Origin: Chloroflexota bacterium
GTDB taxonomy: Bacteria; Chloroflexota; Anaerolineae; J036; Brachytrichaceae
Length of the DNA: 33,620 bases
Reading direction: 5' to 3'
NCBI GenBank assembly: GCA_018969115.1
Contig: JAGWYZ010000014.1
Span: 1-33,620, forward strand
The translations under genes and the position numbers were made by a program. The notes under the pieces are model-generated. The model saw only the letters and a list, made by a program, of their open reading frames with translations, did not search any database and was not told the origin of the DNA. Below are positions 15,928-24,012 of the stretch, one piece after another. How positions within the stretch are numbered: position 1 is the first letter of the stretch; each line of letters begins with the position of its first letter.

Positions 15928-15960
15928 ATGGCTTAAGGCGCTTTAAGCGCCTTAAGCCAT
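15928..15960. repeat. perfect 16-bp inverted repeat (unit E)
   Basis: Arms 15928-15943 (ATGGCTTAAGGCGCTT) and 15945-15960 are perfectly complementary around one central base. The element lies 7 nt beyond the stop of the dihydropyrimidinase gene (minus) and is followed on the plus strand by TTTTT. It may help terminate the minus-strand transcript, although the T-run lies on the other strand. It lacks the TAACTTGACA lead of units A, D and G. Confidence 0.55.
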
Positions 15961-15967
15961 TTTTATG

Positions 15968-17425
15968 CTAACGCTTAATAAACGCCCCGCGCCCAACTTG
16001 CCCGATAAATTGCTGATTACGCACAATCACATCGCCGCGTGACACTACATCACGCGCCCAGCCTTGCACTGCAATGTTTTCATAGGCCGAGTAATCCATC
16101 GTTGAATGCAGATCAGCCTGATTGAGTGATTGGCGAATATTGGGGTCGAACACCACCACATCGGCATCATAGCCAACCGCGAGGCGGCCTTTGTTTGACA
16201 AGCGATGCAATTCAGCCGGGCGTGTGCAGCAAGTACGCACCCAATCTTGCAGGGTTATTTTGCCGGTGCGCACCCCAAAATGATGCGCCACCCCCATCCG
16301 CACCTCGATGCCCGGCACGCCGCCCGGCATTTGGGTAAAATCATCTTTGCCACTGTCTTTTTGCGCCACCGTGAATGGGCAATGGTCGCTGCTGATGATG
16401 TCGAGTGTGCCCGACCGTAACATATGCCACATGGCATCTTGGTCAGCTTGCGAGCGTAGCGGCGGTGAGCATACCCATAGCCGCCCATCTGGGCGTTTGA
16501 GGTAATCGTCGGTAAACACCAAATATTGGGGGCAGGTTTCGCCAAACATATTGCTTAGGCCACGCGCTTTGGCTTCGCCGATGGCATTGACCGCCGTTTC
16601 ACAGCCGAGATGAAAAACCAATACTTGCGCCCCCGTCATTTCGGCCAGCGCCACCACGCGCTGCACCGATTCACGTTCTAGCCAAGGTGGGCGGGTGAGG
16701 TTGTGCCAATAGGCGCTAGAAGCTGGAAATTGCTCATTGAGCATTGGGAATTGTGGGTTTTCGATTCCCGCTTTGGCATGTTTAATTTCCCATTTGGCTT
16801 GTTCACGCAGGCCTTCAATCACATCGCCGTGCTCGGCGTGAATACAGGCCAACCCATCAACGGCGCGAATGGCGGTGAGGGCGCGATACAAATCGCCATC
16901 TTGCACCTGCATATTGGGGTAGGCCGTATACATTTTAAAGGTGGCACAACCAGCGGCGCGGGCGGCGGGTATCTCGGCAATGCGGGCGGCGCTAATGACT
17001 TTGGGCACACCATCGACTGGGTGCAGGTCGGGCTGAATGGTCATGTGCAGGCCATAATCGATCACAGCATCGGCGGCTTCACTGATCCGCAAATGCAAGG
17101 CATCGACCATGTGTTCGCCGGGCGACATATCGACAAAATCGACCAGTGTGGTTGTGCCGCCCAAGGCCGCCGCAATGGTTCCGCTGCGCCAATTATCGGC
17201 GGTACGGCCTACGGCGGTGCGCATATGCAAATGCTCATGGGCATCAATTCCGCCGGGCATGACATAACAGCTAGTCGCATCGAGGGTGGGGGTACTTGAT
17301 GCGGTTGGGGTGAAGTGTGGCGGTAATATCGCGGCAATTTTGCCCTTTTTGATGCCGATATCGGCCTGCATGCTCGAATCGGCAGTAATAACCGTGCCGC
17401 CGGTGATGAGTAAGTCGAAGTCCAT
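15968..17425 (-). CDS. dihydropyrimidinase / D-hydantoinase family amidohydrolase
   Basis: A cytoplasmic cyclic amidohydrolase of 485 residues that opens dihydropyrimidine or 5-monosubstituted hydantoin rings. The binuclear metal site is visible: HEH (63-65), the carboxylated Lys in FKMYTAY (164), His in CIHAEH (196), His in VFHLGCE (272) and Asp in ISSDHCPF (347). GGIDAHEHLHM corresponds to the family's GGIDxHTHL motif, with Glu in place of Thr. The C-terminal KGRLAVGYDADVVVFDP motif is standard. Length is as expected. The gene is on the opposite strand to the hyuA/hyuB pair about 1.6 kb away. All could take part in hydantoin or pyrimidine breakdown, though they are separate transcripts with terC between them. 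Confidence 0.92.
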   Translation of the reverse strand: MDFDLLITGGTVITADSSMQADIGIKKGKIAAILPPHFTPTASSTPTLDATSCYVMPGGIDAHEHLHMRTAVGRTADNWRSGTIAAALGGTTTLVDFVDMSPGEHMVDALHLRISEAADAVIDYGLHMTIQPDLHPVDGVPKVISAARIAEIPAARAAGCATFKMYTAYPNMQVQDGDLYRALTAIRAVDGLACIHAEHGDVIEGLREQAKWEIKHAKAGIENPQFPMLNEQFPASSAYWHNLTRPPWLERESVQRVVALAEMTGAQVLVFHLGCETAVNAIGEAKARGLSNMFGETCPQYLVFTDDYLKRPDGRLWVCSPPLRSQADQDAMWHMLRSGTLDIISSDHCPFTVAQKDSGKDDFTQMPGGVPGIEVRMGVAHHFGVRTGKITLQDWVRTCCTRPAELHRLSNKGRLAVGYDADVVVFDPNIRQSLNQADLHSTMDYSAYENIAVQGWARDVVSRGDVIVRNQQFIGQVGRGAFIKR

Positions 17426-17498
17426 AGCTACATTTTAATGGCTGAATCTATTTTCTCAATCATTAAAGGGTGGCCAAAAGACATAATATTGAAATAAT

Positions 17499-17548
17499 GA
17501 TATGGCCTTTGATGGCCGGGCAAAGCCTCGGCTATCAAAGGCCATATC
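17499..17548. repeat. 20-bp palindrome (unit F)
   Basis: Arms 17499-17518 (GATATGGCCTTTGATGGCCG) and 17529-17548 pair with one mismatch around a 10-nt loop. It lies about 75 nt upstream of the dihydropyrimidinase start codon (minus strand), with the tail CGTGGTTTCGACGAAAAT resembling the tail of unit B. It could influence the hydantoinase leader, or be a separate repeat copy next to unit G. Confidence 0.5.
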
Positions 17549-17579
17549 GTGGTTTCGACGAAAATTTATTTTGATAGGG

Positions 17580-17677
17580 TAACTTGACAAGGTCAGATTA
17601 AATAAAGACGTATGCCAATTTCATCACACATCATATTGGTAGTGTAGAGGCACGGCGTGTCGTGTCTCTACACTACT
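17580..17677 (+). repeat. palindromic repeat unit G with promoter-like lead
   Basis: This begins TAACTTGACAAGGTCAGATT, then AAATAAAGACGTATGCCAAT, aligning closely with units A and D. A hairpin follows with arms 17638-17654 and 17661-17677 (one G-U-type mismatch plus a terminal wobble). The arm ATTGGTAGTGTAGAGGCAC is a variant of the unit D arm. The element ends just before the terC stop codon (17679). Together with unit F it fills the 17426-17678 gap, in which I see no gene. Confidence 0.6.
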
Positions 17678-17678
17678 A

Positions 17679-18653
17679 TTAATGGGCTACTTTTACATCT
17701 TTACCCGCCAAGGCGCGGTCGCGGATGAGTGAGGCCACGATGGAAAGCACCAGCACGCCGATGATGACCACGAGTGATAACCCGATGGGAATCTTAAGCA
17801 GATCAGTGAGCAGCATTTTTGTTCCGACAAAAGTTAGCACGACCGATAAGCCAAGCTTCAAGTAATGGAACTTGTCGATGACGCTAGCCAATACAAAATA
17901 AAGCGAACGCAAGCCCATAATGGCAAAAATGTTTGAGGTGTAGACGATGAATGGGTCTTTGGTGACGGCAAAGATGGCGGGAATAGAGTCTACGGCAAAC
18001 ACGAGGTCGGTGCTTTCGATGACGAGCAACACTACAAACAGCGGCGTTGCCATCAATTTACCGGCGTGGCGCACAAAAAATGATTCGCCTTCATAATGGT
18101 CTGTCACTGGCATGAAGCGCTTCAGCATACGCACCAGCGGGTTATGATGGGGTTGCATTTCTTCGTCTTTATGAAATGCCATCTTGATACCAGTAAAGAC
18201 TAAAAATGCACCAAAGATGTAAATGATCCAGTGAAACTGTTTGAGCAAGGCGGCGCCTACCAAAATAAGAATAGCCCGCATCACCAAAGCTCCCAATACC
18301 CCCCAGAATAATACGCGATGTTGATAGGCCGCTGGCACGGCAAAGAAGGTAAAGATCAGCACAAAGACGAAAATATTATCGACACTGAGTGATTTTTCAA
18401 TGATGTACCCTGTTAAAAACGATAACGCGGCTTCTTGATTGGTATAAACACTGCCCGGCGAGATGCTATTCCAAAAGAAATAGATGAGTGTGTTGAAACA
18501 CATCGCCAACCCAATCCACACCACACTCCACGTTAGCGCCTCTTTTACCGACACTGCGTGGCTGTGGCGATGAAAAACGCCCAAGTCGAGCGCCAACATC
18601 GCCAGCACAAACACATTAAATGCAATCCATATCCAAATCGGCCCTTCAATCAT
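17679..18653 (-). CDS. TerC family membrane protein (probable Mn2+ exporter)
   Basis: A 324-residue TerC/Alx-type integral membrane protein with about nine hydrophobic helices; members export manganese. Signatures: WIAFNVFVLAMLALDLGVFHR near the N-terminus, GYIIEKSLSVDNIFVFVLIFTFF in the middle, and VVLLVIESTDLVFAVDSIPAIFAVT, whose acidic residues form the proposed metal site. The reading frame extends upstream to 18728, but that extension crosses a terminator hairpin. The ATG at 18653 has a strong AGGAG site and starts MIEGPIWIW, so it is the start. Control is by the upstream yybP-ykoY-type manganese riboswitch, which strongly supports a role in Mn2+ homeostasis. Confidence 0.93.
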   Translation of the reverse strand: MIEGPIWIWIAFNVFVLAMLALDLGVFHRHSHAVSVKEALTWSVVWIGLAMCFNTLIYFFWNSISPGSVYTNQEAALSFLTGYIIEKSLSVDNIFVFVLIFTFFAVPAAYQHRVLFWGVLGALVMRAILILVGAALLKQFHWIIYIFGAFLVFTGIKMAFHKDEEMQPHHNPLVRMLKRFMPVTDHYEGESFFVRHAGKLMATPLFVVLLVIESTDLVFAVDSIPAIFAVTKDPFIVYTSNIFAIMGLRSLYFVLASVIDKFHYLKLGLSVVLTFVGTKMLLTDLLKIPIGLSLVVIIGVLVLSIVASLIRDRALAGKDVKVAH

Positions 18654-18710
18654 AAGTTCTCCTTTTCTCGTTACGAGATATAAAAAATGGTTTGAGAACC
18701 GTGGGGCAAT

Positions 18711-18749
18711 AAAAAAGCGAGATCCCACGATTCAACGTGATAGTCTCGC
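18711..18749 (-). terminator. regulated intrinsic terminator of terC leader
   Basis: On the minus strand GCGAGA (18749-18744) pairs with TCTCGC (18722-18717), with an inner CACG/CGTG pairing and loop TTGAAT, followed immediately by TTTTTT (18716-18711). The 5' arm GCGAGA is part of the conserved 3' end of the riboswitch aptamer. Forming the ligand-bound aptamer and forming the terminator therefore exclude each other. This predicts terC transcription is switched on by Mn2+. Confidence 0.75.
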
Positions 18750-18850
18750 CATAGTGCGCATCTAATGCGACTTGTCGCATCACCGGAGCTTTAAGCTCGT
18801 ATTGACGATGATGCAATCTCATTATTTGAGAAGGCTACTCCCTAACAGGG
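18738..18850 (-). promoter_or_regulatory. yybP-ykoY (manganese) riboswitch
   Basis: Read on the minus strand, the terC leader contains the conserved GGGAGTAGCC (about 18843-18834) at its 5' end and TGGCGAGACTA (about 18752-18742) at its 3' end, as in yybP-ykoY riboswitches. Between them lie CTCA/TGAG, then GCATCA/TGATGC enclosing CAATACG, GAGCT/AGCTC and CCGG, and a TGCGAC/GTCGCA hairpin. This matches the class in order, sequence and neighbouring gene (terC). Ligand Mn2+ is established for the class. The region 18861-19020 upstream holds no gene; the hyuA gene begins divergently at 19021. Confidence 0.85.
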
Positions 18851-19020
18851 CTTCAGTGTATAAGGTTTTGTGAGAATTTTATGAGTTTAAGTTAATAAAT
18901 TTATGAAGATAGAACACTGTCAGTCTGATGGTGCTTTGACTAGAGCCGATACCGTTAAGCTATGATAATGGGTGACACAAGCGCCGTTGGCCTGACGACG
19001 CTCTGGTTGAACCTATAAAG

Positions 19021-21138
19021 ATGTCATATTTACTTGGTTTCGATATTGGTGGCACATTCACCGATTTTTCATTGCTTAACACGGCAACGGGTGCGTTGCA
19101 CACCCATAAGCGACTAACCACCACAAAAGACCCAGCCCAAGGGGTGATGGATGGGGTGCGCACCTTATTGGCGCAAAATCATGTGCCGATGTCGGCGCTC
19201 GATACGGTGTATCACGCCACAACTTTGGTTGCCAATACCCTAATTGAGCGCAATGGCGCTAAGATAGCGCTGTTATGCACAAAGGGGCATCGTGATGCGC
19301 TCGAAATTCGCACCGAGCAACGTTACGATGTATATGACTTGTTTTTGCAATACCCACAGCCGCTAGTACCGCGTTATTTGCGTTTGTCTGTAAATGAGCG
19401 CGTTGATCGTGATGGGCGGGTATTAGTGACCCCGACCGAAGCTGAGATTGTGCAACTTGCCGCGCAATTGGTGAATGAGCAAGTGGATGCGGTGGCAATT
19501 GCGTTTTTACACAGCTATCGCAACCCAATCAACGAGCAACAAGTGGCGGCTTGGCTGGCCAAGGCCTTGGGCGGCAAATGCGATTTGCCAATATCGCTAT
19601 CATCGGCGGTTGCGCCCGAGATTCGTGAATATGAGCGCACGAGCACGACGGTTGCCAATGCCTATGTGCAACCCAAGGTGCGTGGTTATTTGGCGCGTCT
19701 GATCACGTCATTAAAGGCCGAAGGCTATGCGGGGTGTTTGTATCTCACCTTGTCGTCGGGTGGCAATGCCAGCGCCAACATGGCGGCGCAATACCCCATT
19801 CGCTTAGTCGAGAGCGGGCCGGCTGCGGGCGCGGTGGCGGCGGCTCATTTTGGTGCAACGGCGGGCAAACAAGATTTGGTGGCTTTTGACATGGGCGGTA
19901 CGACCGCCAAGATTTGTGTGATTGAAAATGGCGTGCCAGAATTGGCGCGTGAACTCGAAGTGGCGCGGTTACACCGATTCAAAAAAGGCAGTGGCATTCC
20001 GCTGCAATTTCCCTCTATCGATATGATCGAGATTGGTGCAGGGGGCGGTAGCATTGCCAAATATGACTTGTTGGGCTTGCTAAAAATTGGCCCCGAAAGC
20101 GCGGCCAGTGACCCGGGCCCGGCTTGTTATGGCTTGGGTGGCACTGCCCCGACGGTGACAGATGCTAATTTATTATTGGGCTATCTTGACCCTAATTATT
20201 TTGCGGGCGGCAAAATGAAGCTGCACCCGTACTTGGCACAACAGGCATTTGCGGCGCTTGCTGCTCAGGGCGGCAAAATGTCAGTATCCAATGACCTTCA
20301 ATCGCATATTACCCAATTGGCGTGGGGGGTGTATCAGTTGGTCAATGAGAATATGGCTTCGGCGGCCAAAATTCACATTATTGAAAAGGGGCGTGATCCG
20401 CGTCAATATACGCTGTTGGCCTATGGCGGTGGTGGGCCTTTGCATGGCACTAGTGTGGCTAAAATTTTGGGGGCGAATGAGGTGCTTTGCCCATTGGGGG
20501 CGGGGGTTGGCTCGGCGATTGGCTTGCTGATTGCGCCGATGTCGTTTGAGATGGCGCAGTCATACCCGATCAAATGGGATAGCGTTGATTTGCAAGACCT
20601 GAATCGTTTATTGGCAGAGATGGCGCAAAAGGGCCGCGATCAACTGCTTGAAGCGGGTGTGACCGGCGAAATGACGGTTGAGCGCAGCGCTGATGGGCGC
20701 TTTGTTGGGCAATTGCATGAGCTAAATGTTGGGTTGCCAAACGGCGAATTGAGCCGCCAAACCCAAGATGAGATTCGGGCAACGTTTTTTGCGCGGTATC
20801 GTGAACAATATGGGCATTTGCCGAATAATGCCGGTGGTACACCTGCCGCAATTGAGTTTATGAGCTGGCGCATTACGGTGCGTGGGCCTCAGCCACAGGT
20901 TCAATTTGCCCGTACGCCGCCTTTAGCGGCAGGCATGGCGCGTAAAGGCAGCCGCCTTGCTTATTTTGGCGAGCATGGCTGGTGCGACACCTCGGTGTAT
21001 GACCGCTATGCGTTAGCGGCAGAGGTTAAGCTTGTTGGTCCGGCTATTATTGAAGAACGTGAAAGCACGGTGATTTTGCCGCCTAATATGCAGGCCTATG
21101 TCGATGGGCAGTTGAATTTAAGGATTAAGGTGGCATGA
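19021..21138 (+). CDS. hyuA: hydantoinase/oxoprolinase A subunit
   Basis: A 705-residue ATP-dependent hydantoinase/5-oxoprolinase/acetone-carboxylase-type A subunit. The ASKHA-fold ATP-binding motifs are LLGFDIGGTFTDF (about 4-16) and AFDMGGTTAKICVI (about 288-301). Also present are ESGPAAGAVAAAHFG, IEIGAGGGSIAKYD, SDPGPACYGLGGTAPTVTDANLLLGYL and LAYGGGGPLHG. With HyuB it opens a cyclic amide (N-methylhydantoin, hydantoin or 5-oxoproline) at the cost of ATP. The stop codon overlaps the hyuB start by 4 nt (ATGA), so the subunits are coupled. No strong Shine-Dalgarno sequence is seen; the ATG at 19021 directly precedes the first motif. The exact substrate is not decidable here. Confidence 0.93.
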   Translation: MSYLLGFDIGGTFTDFSLLNTATGALHTHKRLTTTKDPAQGVMDGVRTLLAQNHVPMSALDTVYHATTLVANTLIERNGAKIALLCTKGHRDALEIRTEQRYDVYDLFLQYPQPLVPRYLRLSVNERVDRDGRVLVTPTEAEIVQLAAQLVNEQVDAVAIAFLHSYRNPINEQQVAAWLAKALGGKCDLPISLSSAVAPEIREYERTSTTVANAYVQPKVRGYLARLITSLKAEGYAGCLYLTLSSGGNASANMAAQYPIRLVESGPAAGAVAAAHFGATAGKQDLVAFDMGGTTAKICVIENGVPELARELEVARLHRFKKGSGIPLQFPSIDMIEIGAGGGSIAKYDLLGLLKIGPESAASDPGPACYGLGGTAPTVTDANLLLGYLDPNYFAGGKMKLHPYLAQQAFAALAAQGGKMSVSNDLQSHITQLAWGVYQLVNENMASAAKIHIIEKGRDPRQYTLLAYGGGGPLHGTSVAKILGANEVLCPLGAGVGSAIGLLIAPMSFEMAQSYPIKWDSVDLQDLNRLLAEMAQKGRDQLLEAGVTGEMTVERSADGRFVGQLHELNVGLPNGELSRQTQDEIRATFFARYREQYGHLPNNAGGTPAAIEFMSWRITVRGPQPQVQFARTPPLAAGMARKGSRLAYFGEHGWCDTSVYDRYALAAEVKLVGPAIIEERESTVILPPNMQAYVDGQLNLRIKVA

Positions 21139-22769
21139 TCATGAAGGCACTTACGCTCGAAATTTTGTGGCGACGCATGATCGCCTTGGTTGATGAAATG
21201 GCGGCTACGCTGTTGCGCACCTCATTTAGCACTGTGATTGGGGCAGCCAATGACTTCGGTTGTGAATTGCTAGATGTGCATGGCAATGGCTTGGCCCATG
21301 CTACCCGCAGTATGCCGGTGTTTAATTTGCTGATGCCTAGCGTGTGTAAGGCGGTCATTCGCAAATATGGTCATGATATTCACGAGGGTGATATTTTTAT
21401 TTGTAATGATCCTTGGCTGTTGGTAGGGCATACGCCTGATATTGCGATCGTGTTGCCGTTTTTTAAAAATGGGGTGCGGGTCGGTTTTGCCGCTAGCATT
21501 GCGCACATGGCTGATATTGGCGGCATTCTTGATCAAAACCGTGCTCGTGAAAGCTATGAAGAAGGCTTGCTGATCCCGCTGACGCGGCTGTATGATCGTG
21601 GGCGTGAAATGAGTGTCGTGCTCGACTTCATTCATCATAATGTGCGTAACCCTGAAATGGTGGTGGGCGATGTACATGCCCAAGTGAGCGCTTGTCATGT
21701 TGGGGCGCAAAAAGCCTTGGCTTTGCTCGATGAATATCAAATGGCAGGGTTTAGCGAATTGGCGCACGAGATTCATGGCCGATCTGAGCTTGCAATACGT
21801 GCTGCCGTGCGGGCATTGCCCGACGGCGAATATATGGCTGAAACGGTATTTGATGAACTCGATGGGCCACTTGTGGCTAAAGTGAAGTTGTTGGTGCAGG
21901 GTGACACATTAGCGGTCGATTTTTGTGGTAGTGCGCCACAACACCCACGCGGCGGCATCAATTCGACGCTTTCATATACCACCGCGCACACCTGTTATGC
22001 GCTTAAATGTGCGCTTTTGCCCGATGTGCCGAGTAACGAAGGCTGTTATGCGCCCTTTAGCGTTAGTGCGCCGCTGGGCAGTATATTTAATTGTGTGCGC
22101 CCGGCCAGTACTATGAATCGCACAAAGAGCGGTTGGTATATTGCCCCACTCATTATGATGGCGTTGAGCAAAGCCTTGCCACAACAGGTGTTTGCTTCGG
22201 GCGGGTTGATGGGGGCGATTGGTGTTTATGGCCGTGAGGCTGACGGGCGCGGGTTTAATGCCAGTTTATTTAATGCTGGTGGCTTGGGTGCAACCTATTG
22301 TAATGATGGGGTTTCGACGACGGTTTTCCCGAGTAGCGCTAGTAATGTGCCGGTGGAGCTTTATGAGGTGGCTGCGCCAGTGCTGATTAGCGAGAAAGAG
22401 CTGATTGCAGGCAGTGGCGGTGCTGGCAAATATCGCGGTGGGTTGGGGCAACGTGCCACCATCAAGCGGCTGCCGGGCAGCACGGCGCATATTATTGTGG
22501 CGGCATCACCGCATCGCCAAAATCCCGCACCCGAGGGGTTGCATGGTGGACAGGCCGGTCGATCAGCCCGTGTGGGGCTAAATGGCAAATGGCTGTCGCG
22601 ATTTGAAGCTACCCAATTGACTGGCGCATTTGACTTGCGTGAGGGCGATGAATTGACGGTTGATACGGCGGGTGGGGGCGGCTATGGTAACCCCGCCGAA
22701 CGTGACCCTGCTGCGGTAGCAATCGACTTGCGCGATGGGCTGGTTATCGCCAGAGCGCCATCATCTTGA
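21135..22769 (+). CDS. hyuB: hydantoinase/oxoprolinase B subunit
   Basis: A 544-residue B subunit of the hydantoinase/oxoprolinase family. Recognised by the N-terminal LEILWRRMIALVDEMAATLLRTSFSTVI, the metal/catalytic region GDIFICNDPWLLVGHTPDIAI and the AASIAHMADIGG segment. FPSSASNVPVELYEVAAPVLISEKELI, GGAGKYRGGLGQR and the C-terminal GGGGYGNPAERDP are also typical. It forms the hydrolytic complex with HyuA. The start ATG (21135) overlaps the hyuA stop in ATGA. A second Met two codons later (21141) is also possible. The next gene, the ParA relic, starts 22 nt after the stop and appears unrelated. Confidence 0.93.
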   Translation: MIMKALTLEILWRRMIALVDEMAATLLRTSFSTVIGAANDFGCELLDVHGNGLAHATRSMPVFNLLMPSVCKAVIRKYGHDIHEGDIFICNDPWLLVGHTPDIAIVLPFFKNGVRVGFAASIAHMADIGGILDQNRARESYEEGLLIPLTRLYDRGREMSVVLDFIHHNVRNPEMVVGDVHAQVSACHVGAQKALALLDEYQMAGFSELAHEIHGRSELAIRAAVRALPDGEYMAETVFDELDGPLVAKVKLLVQGDTLAVDFCGSAPQHPRGGINSTLSYTTAHTCYALKCALLPDVPSNEGCYAPFSVSAPLGSIFNCVRPASTMNRTKSGWYIAPLIMMALSKALPQQVFASGGLMGAIGVYGREADGRGFNASLFNAGGLGATYCNDGVSTTVFPSSASNVPVELYEVAAPVLISEKELIAGSGGAGKYRGGLGQRATIKRLPGSTAHIIVAASPHRQNPAPEGLHGGQAGRSARVGLNGKWLSRFEATQLTGAFDLREGDELTVDTAGGGGYGNPAERDPAAVAIDLRDGLVIARAPSS

Positions 22770-22790
22770 CTGCGCTCCGGTGATAATCCT

Positions 22791-23621
22791 ATGTATGCCT
22801 GCATGCCTGTAAGAATACAATCATACAAATACCCCTACATGTTTGGATACTTGTACGCACGCATATTATTATTATTGCTTCAGGAAAAGGTGGCGTGGGG
22901 AAGACCGCTACAGCCCATCCTCTTAGTTAGAAGTTGGATTTTGAGTGAGAAGCTCAATGTTTTGATGCTGGATCTTGACCCCCAATGTAGTTTAACGGCA
23001 TGTTGTAGTTTGACCGATGTAGAGGGAACGATTGTGGACGTGTTGGCAGCCCCGAGCAAAATGTCGGTGGCGCAAACCATTCGCCCATTAAATGAAAAGC
23101 TGAGTATTTTGCCCAGCAACCCTGAGTTGGCGAGTGTTGAGTTGAGCTTGTCGGCCAAAATATCACGCGAGGCTGTGATTAAACGGATGTTGGCAATGAT
23201 GACAGGCTATGATGTATGTGTGATGGATTGTGCGCCTTCAACCGGTTTGTTGGTGTTAAATGCTTTGACGGCAGCGAATGGGGTGATTTTGCCAGTCGTG
23301 CCCGAGGCCATAAATTTATATGCCTTGCGCTCGTTTTTGGATGTGTTGGATGAAATTCTGGTGACAGTAAACCCCAATTTACATACCATCGGCACGGTGG
23401 TAAATTTTGATAACGCACGTAGTATTCATCATCAGCAAGCGCTGACTGAAATTAATCGTGCTGATATTCCGATCTTGGGCATGGTTGGCCGCACGATACG
23501 CATTGCTGAGGCAGTTGCCGCGCATGAGCTGATTACAGTCTATGAGGTATCGAACGATCGCAGGGTTGAATATAAAACAGTCGCAAAGAAGGTGATTGAA
23601 TGGCTAGAAAAACACAATTAA
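22791..23621 (+). pseudogene. ParA-family partition ATPase, frameshifted
   Basis: The main frame encodes most of a ParA/MinD-type ATPase: SEKLNVLMLDLDPQCSLT (Walker A'), YDVCVMDCAPSTGLLVLNAL (Walker B) and VVPEAINLYALRSFLDVLDEI. The N-terminal Walker A is not in this frame. It reads IASGKGGVGKTATA in another frame at 22874-22915, where no ATG, GTG or TTG start exists before a stop at 22784. The ancestral protein probably began near the MFGYLYARI stretch (ATG 22839), shifted frame in the ATT run (22861-22876) and shifted back between 22916 and 22930. Two indels therefore disrupt it. The 3' end overlaps the small partner gene by 22 nt, as in intact parA-partner cassettes. Sequencing error is the main alternative. 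Confidence 0.75.
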
Positions 23622-24012
23622 CTGGGCTTTTAAGCCGTACTGCTCCGGCTTCTGATGTGCAGTCTGTAAGCATGCCTGACATACAAGTTGCACTTGCTGG
23701 CATACCTGATATGCTTATGCCGCCAGAAGCCGCCGCACCTAAAGAAAATGTCAAAGAATTGGTGCGCAGTCGCCGCGTCAAGCCGCGAAGCATGGTGCTA
23801 AAAGTTGCTGAGCAAGAACAAATTGAGACCATTGCTCAGACCTTGAATGTGTCGGTGATAGCGTGATGACTTTTGCCATTCAGCGTTTTTTAGATGATTA
23901 TTGGGCTGGTCGAATTGATTTGACAAACCGTATTAGTCAGATTTTAGATTAAAGGTACTATTTCATAGCATACAAGTATGTCAGCAGGCGTAGGGTGTAA
24001 GCATACAAATAT
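22823..24012. repeat. CATACAAGTATG-like motifs around the ParA cassette
   Basis: A perfect short palindrome CATACAAGTATG lies at 23969-23980. Related copies are GATACTTGTACGC (22846-22858, inverted), CATACAAATAC (22823-22833), CATACAAG (23680-23687) and GCATACAAATATTA (24001-24014). They surround or lie within the ParA/RHH cassette and resemble operator or centromere iterons bound by a ribbon-helix-helix partner. The 23969 copy overlaps the glycosyltransferase start codon. Confidence 0.4.
23600..23952 (+). pseudogene. ribbon-helix-helix-like ParA partner, frameshifted
   Basis: The first frame (23600-23866) encodes 88 residues: a basic start MARKTQLTGLLSR, a Pro/Ala-rich linker, then SMVLKVAEQEQIETIAQTLNVSVIA. 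The last part looks like the strand and first helix of a ribbon-helix-helix DNA-binding fold. It stops at TGA, but the overlapping TGATG opens a second frame (23866-23952) reading MTFAIQRFLDDYWAGRIDLT. This makes a plausible second helix if one base is restored. I read this as a single roughly 117-residue gene broken by a 1-nt deletion. Alternatively a 28-residue peptide is translated by re-initiation at TGATG. The gene overlaps parA by 22 nt, consistent with a partition cassette. Confidence 0.55.

Noticed and set aside
16703-17299. 198-residue plus-strand ORF
   Set aside because: It is antisense to the well-supported dihydropyrimidinase gene. It is Gly-rich and low in complexity, as expected from a shadow frame.
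18654-18728. N-terminal extension of TerC
   Set aside because: It crosses the terminator hairpin and poly-T of the riboswitch. The ATG at 18653 has a strong AGGAG site.
22861-22930. Programmed ribosomal frameshifting in parA
   Set aside because: Two shifts within 70 nt, no slippery heptamer or stimulatory structure seen, and a third break in the partner gene make decay or read error more likely.
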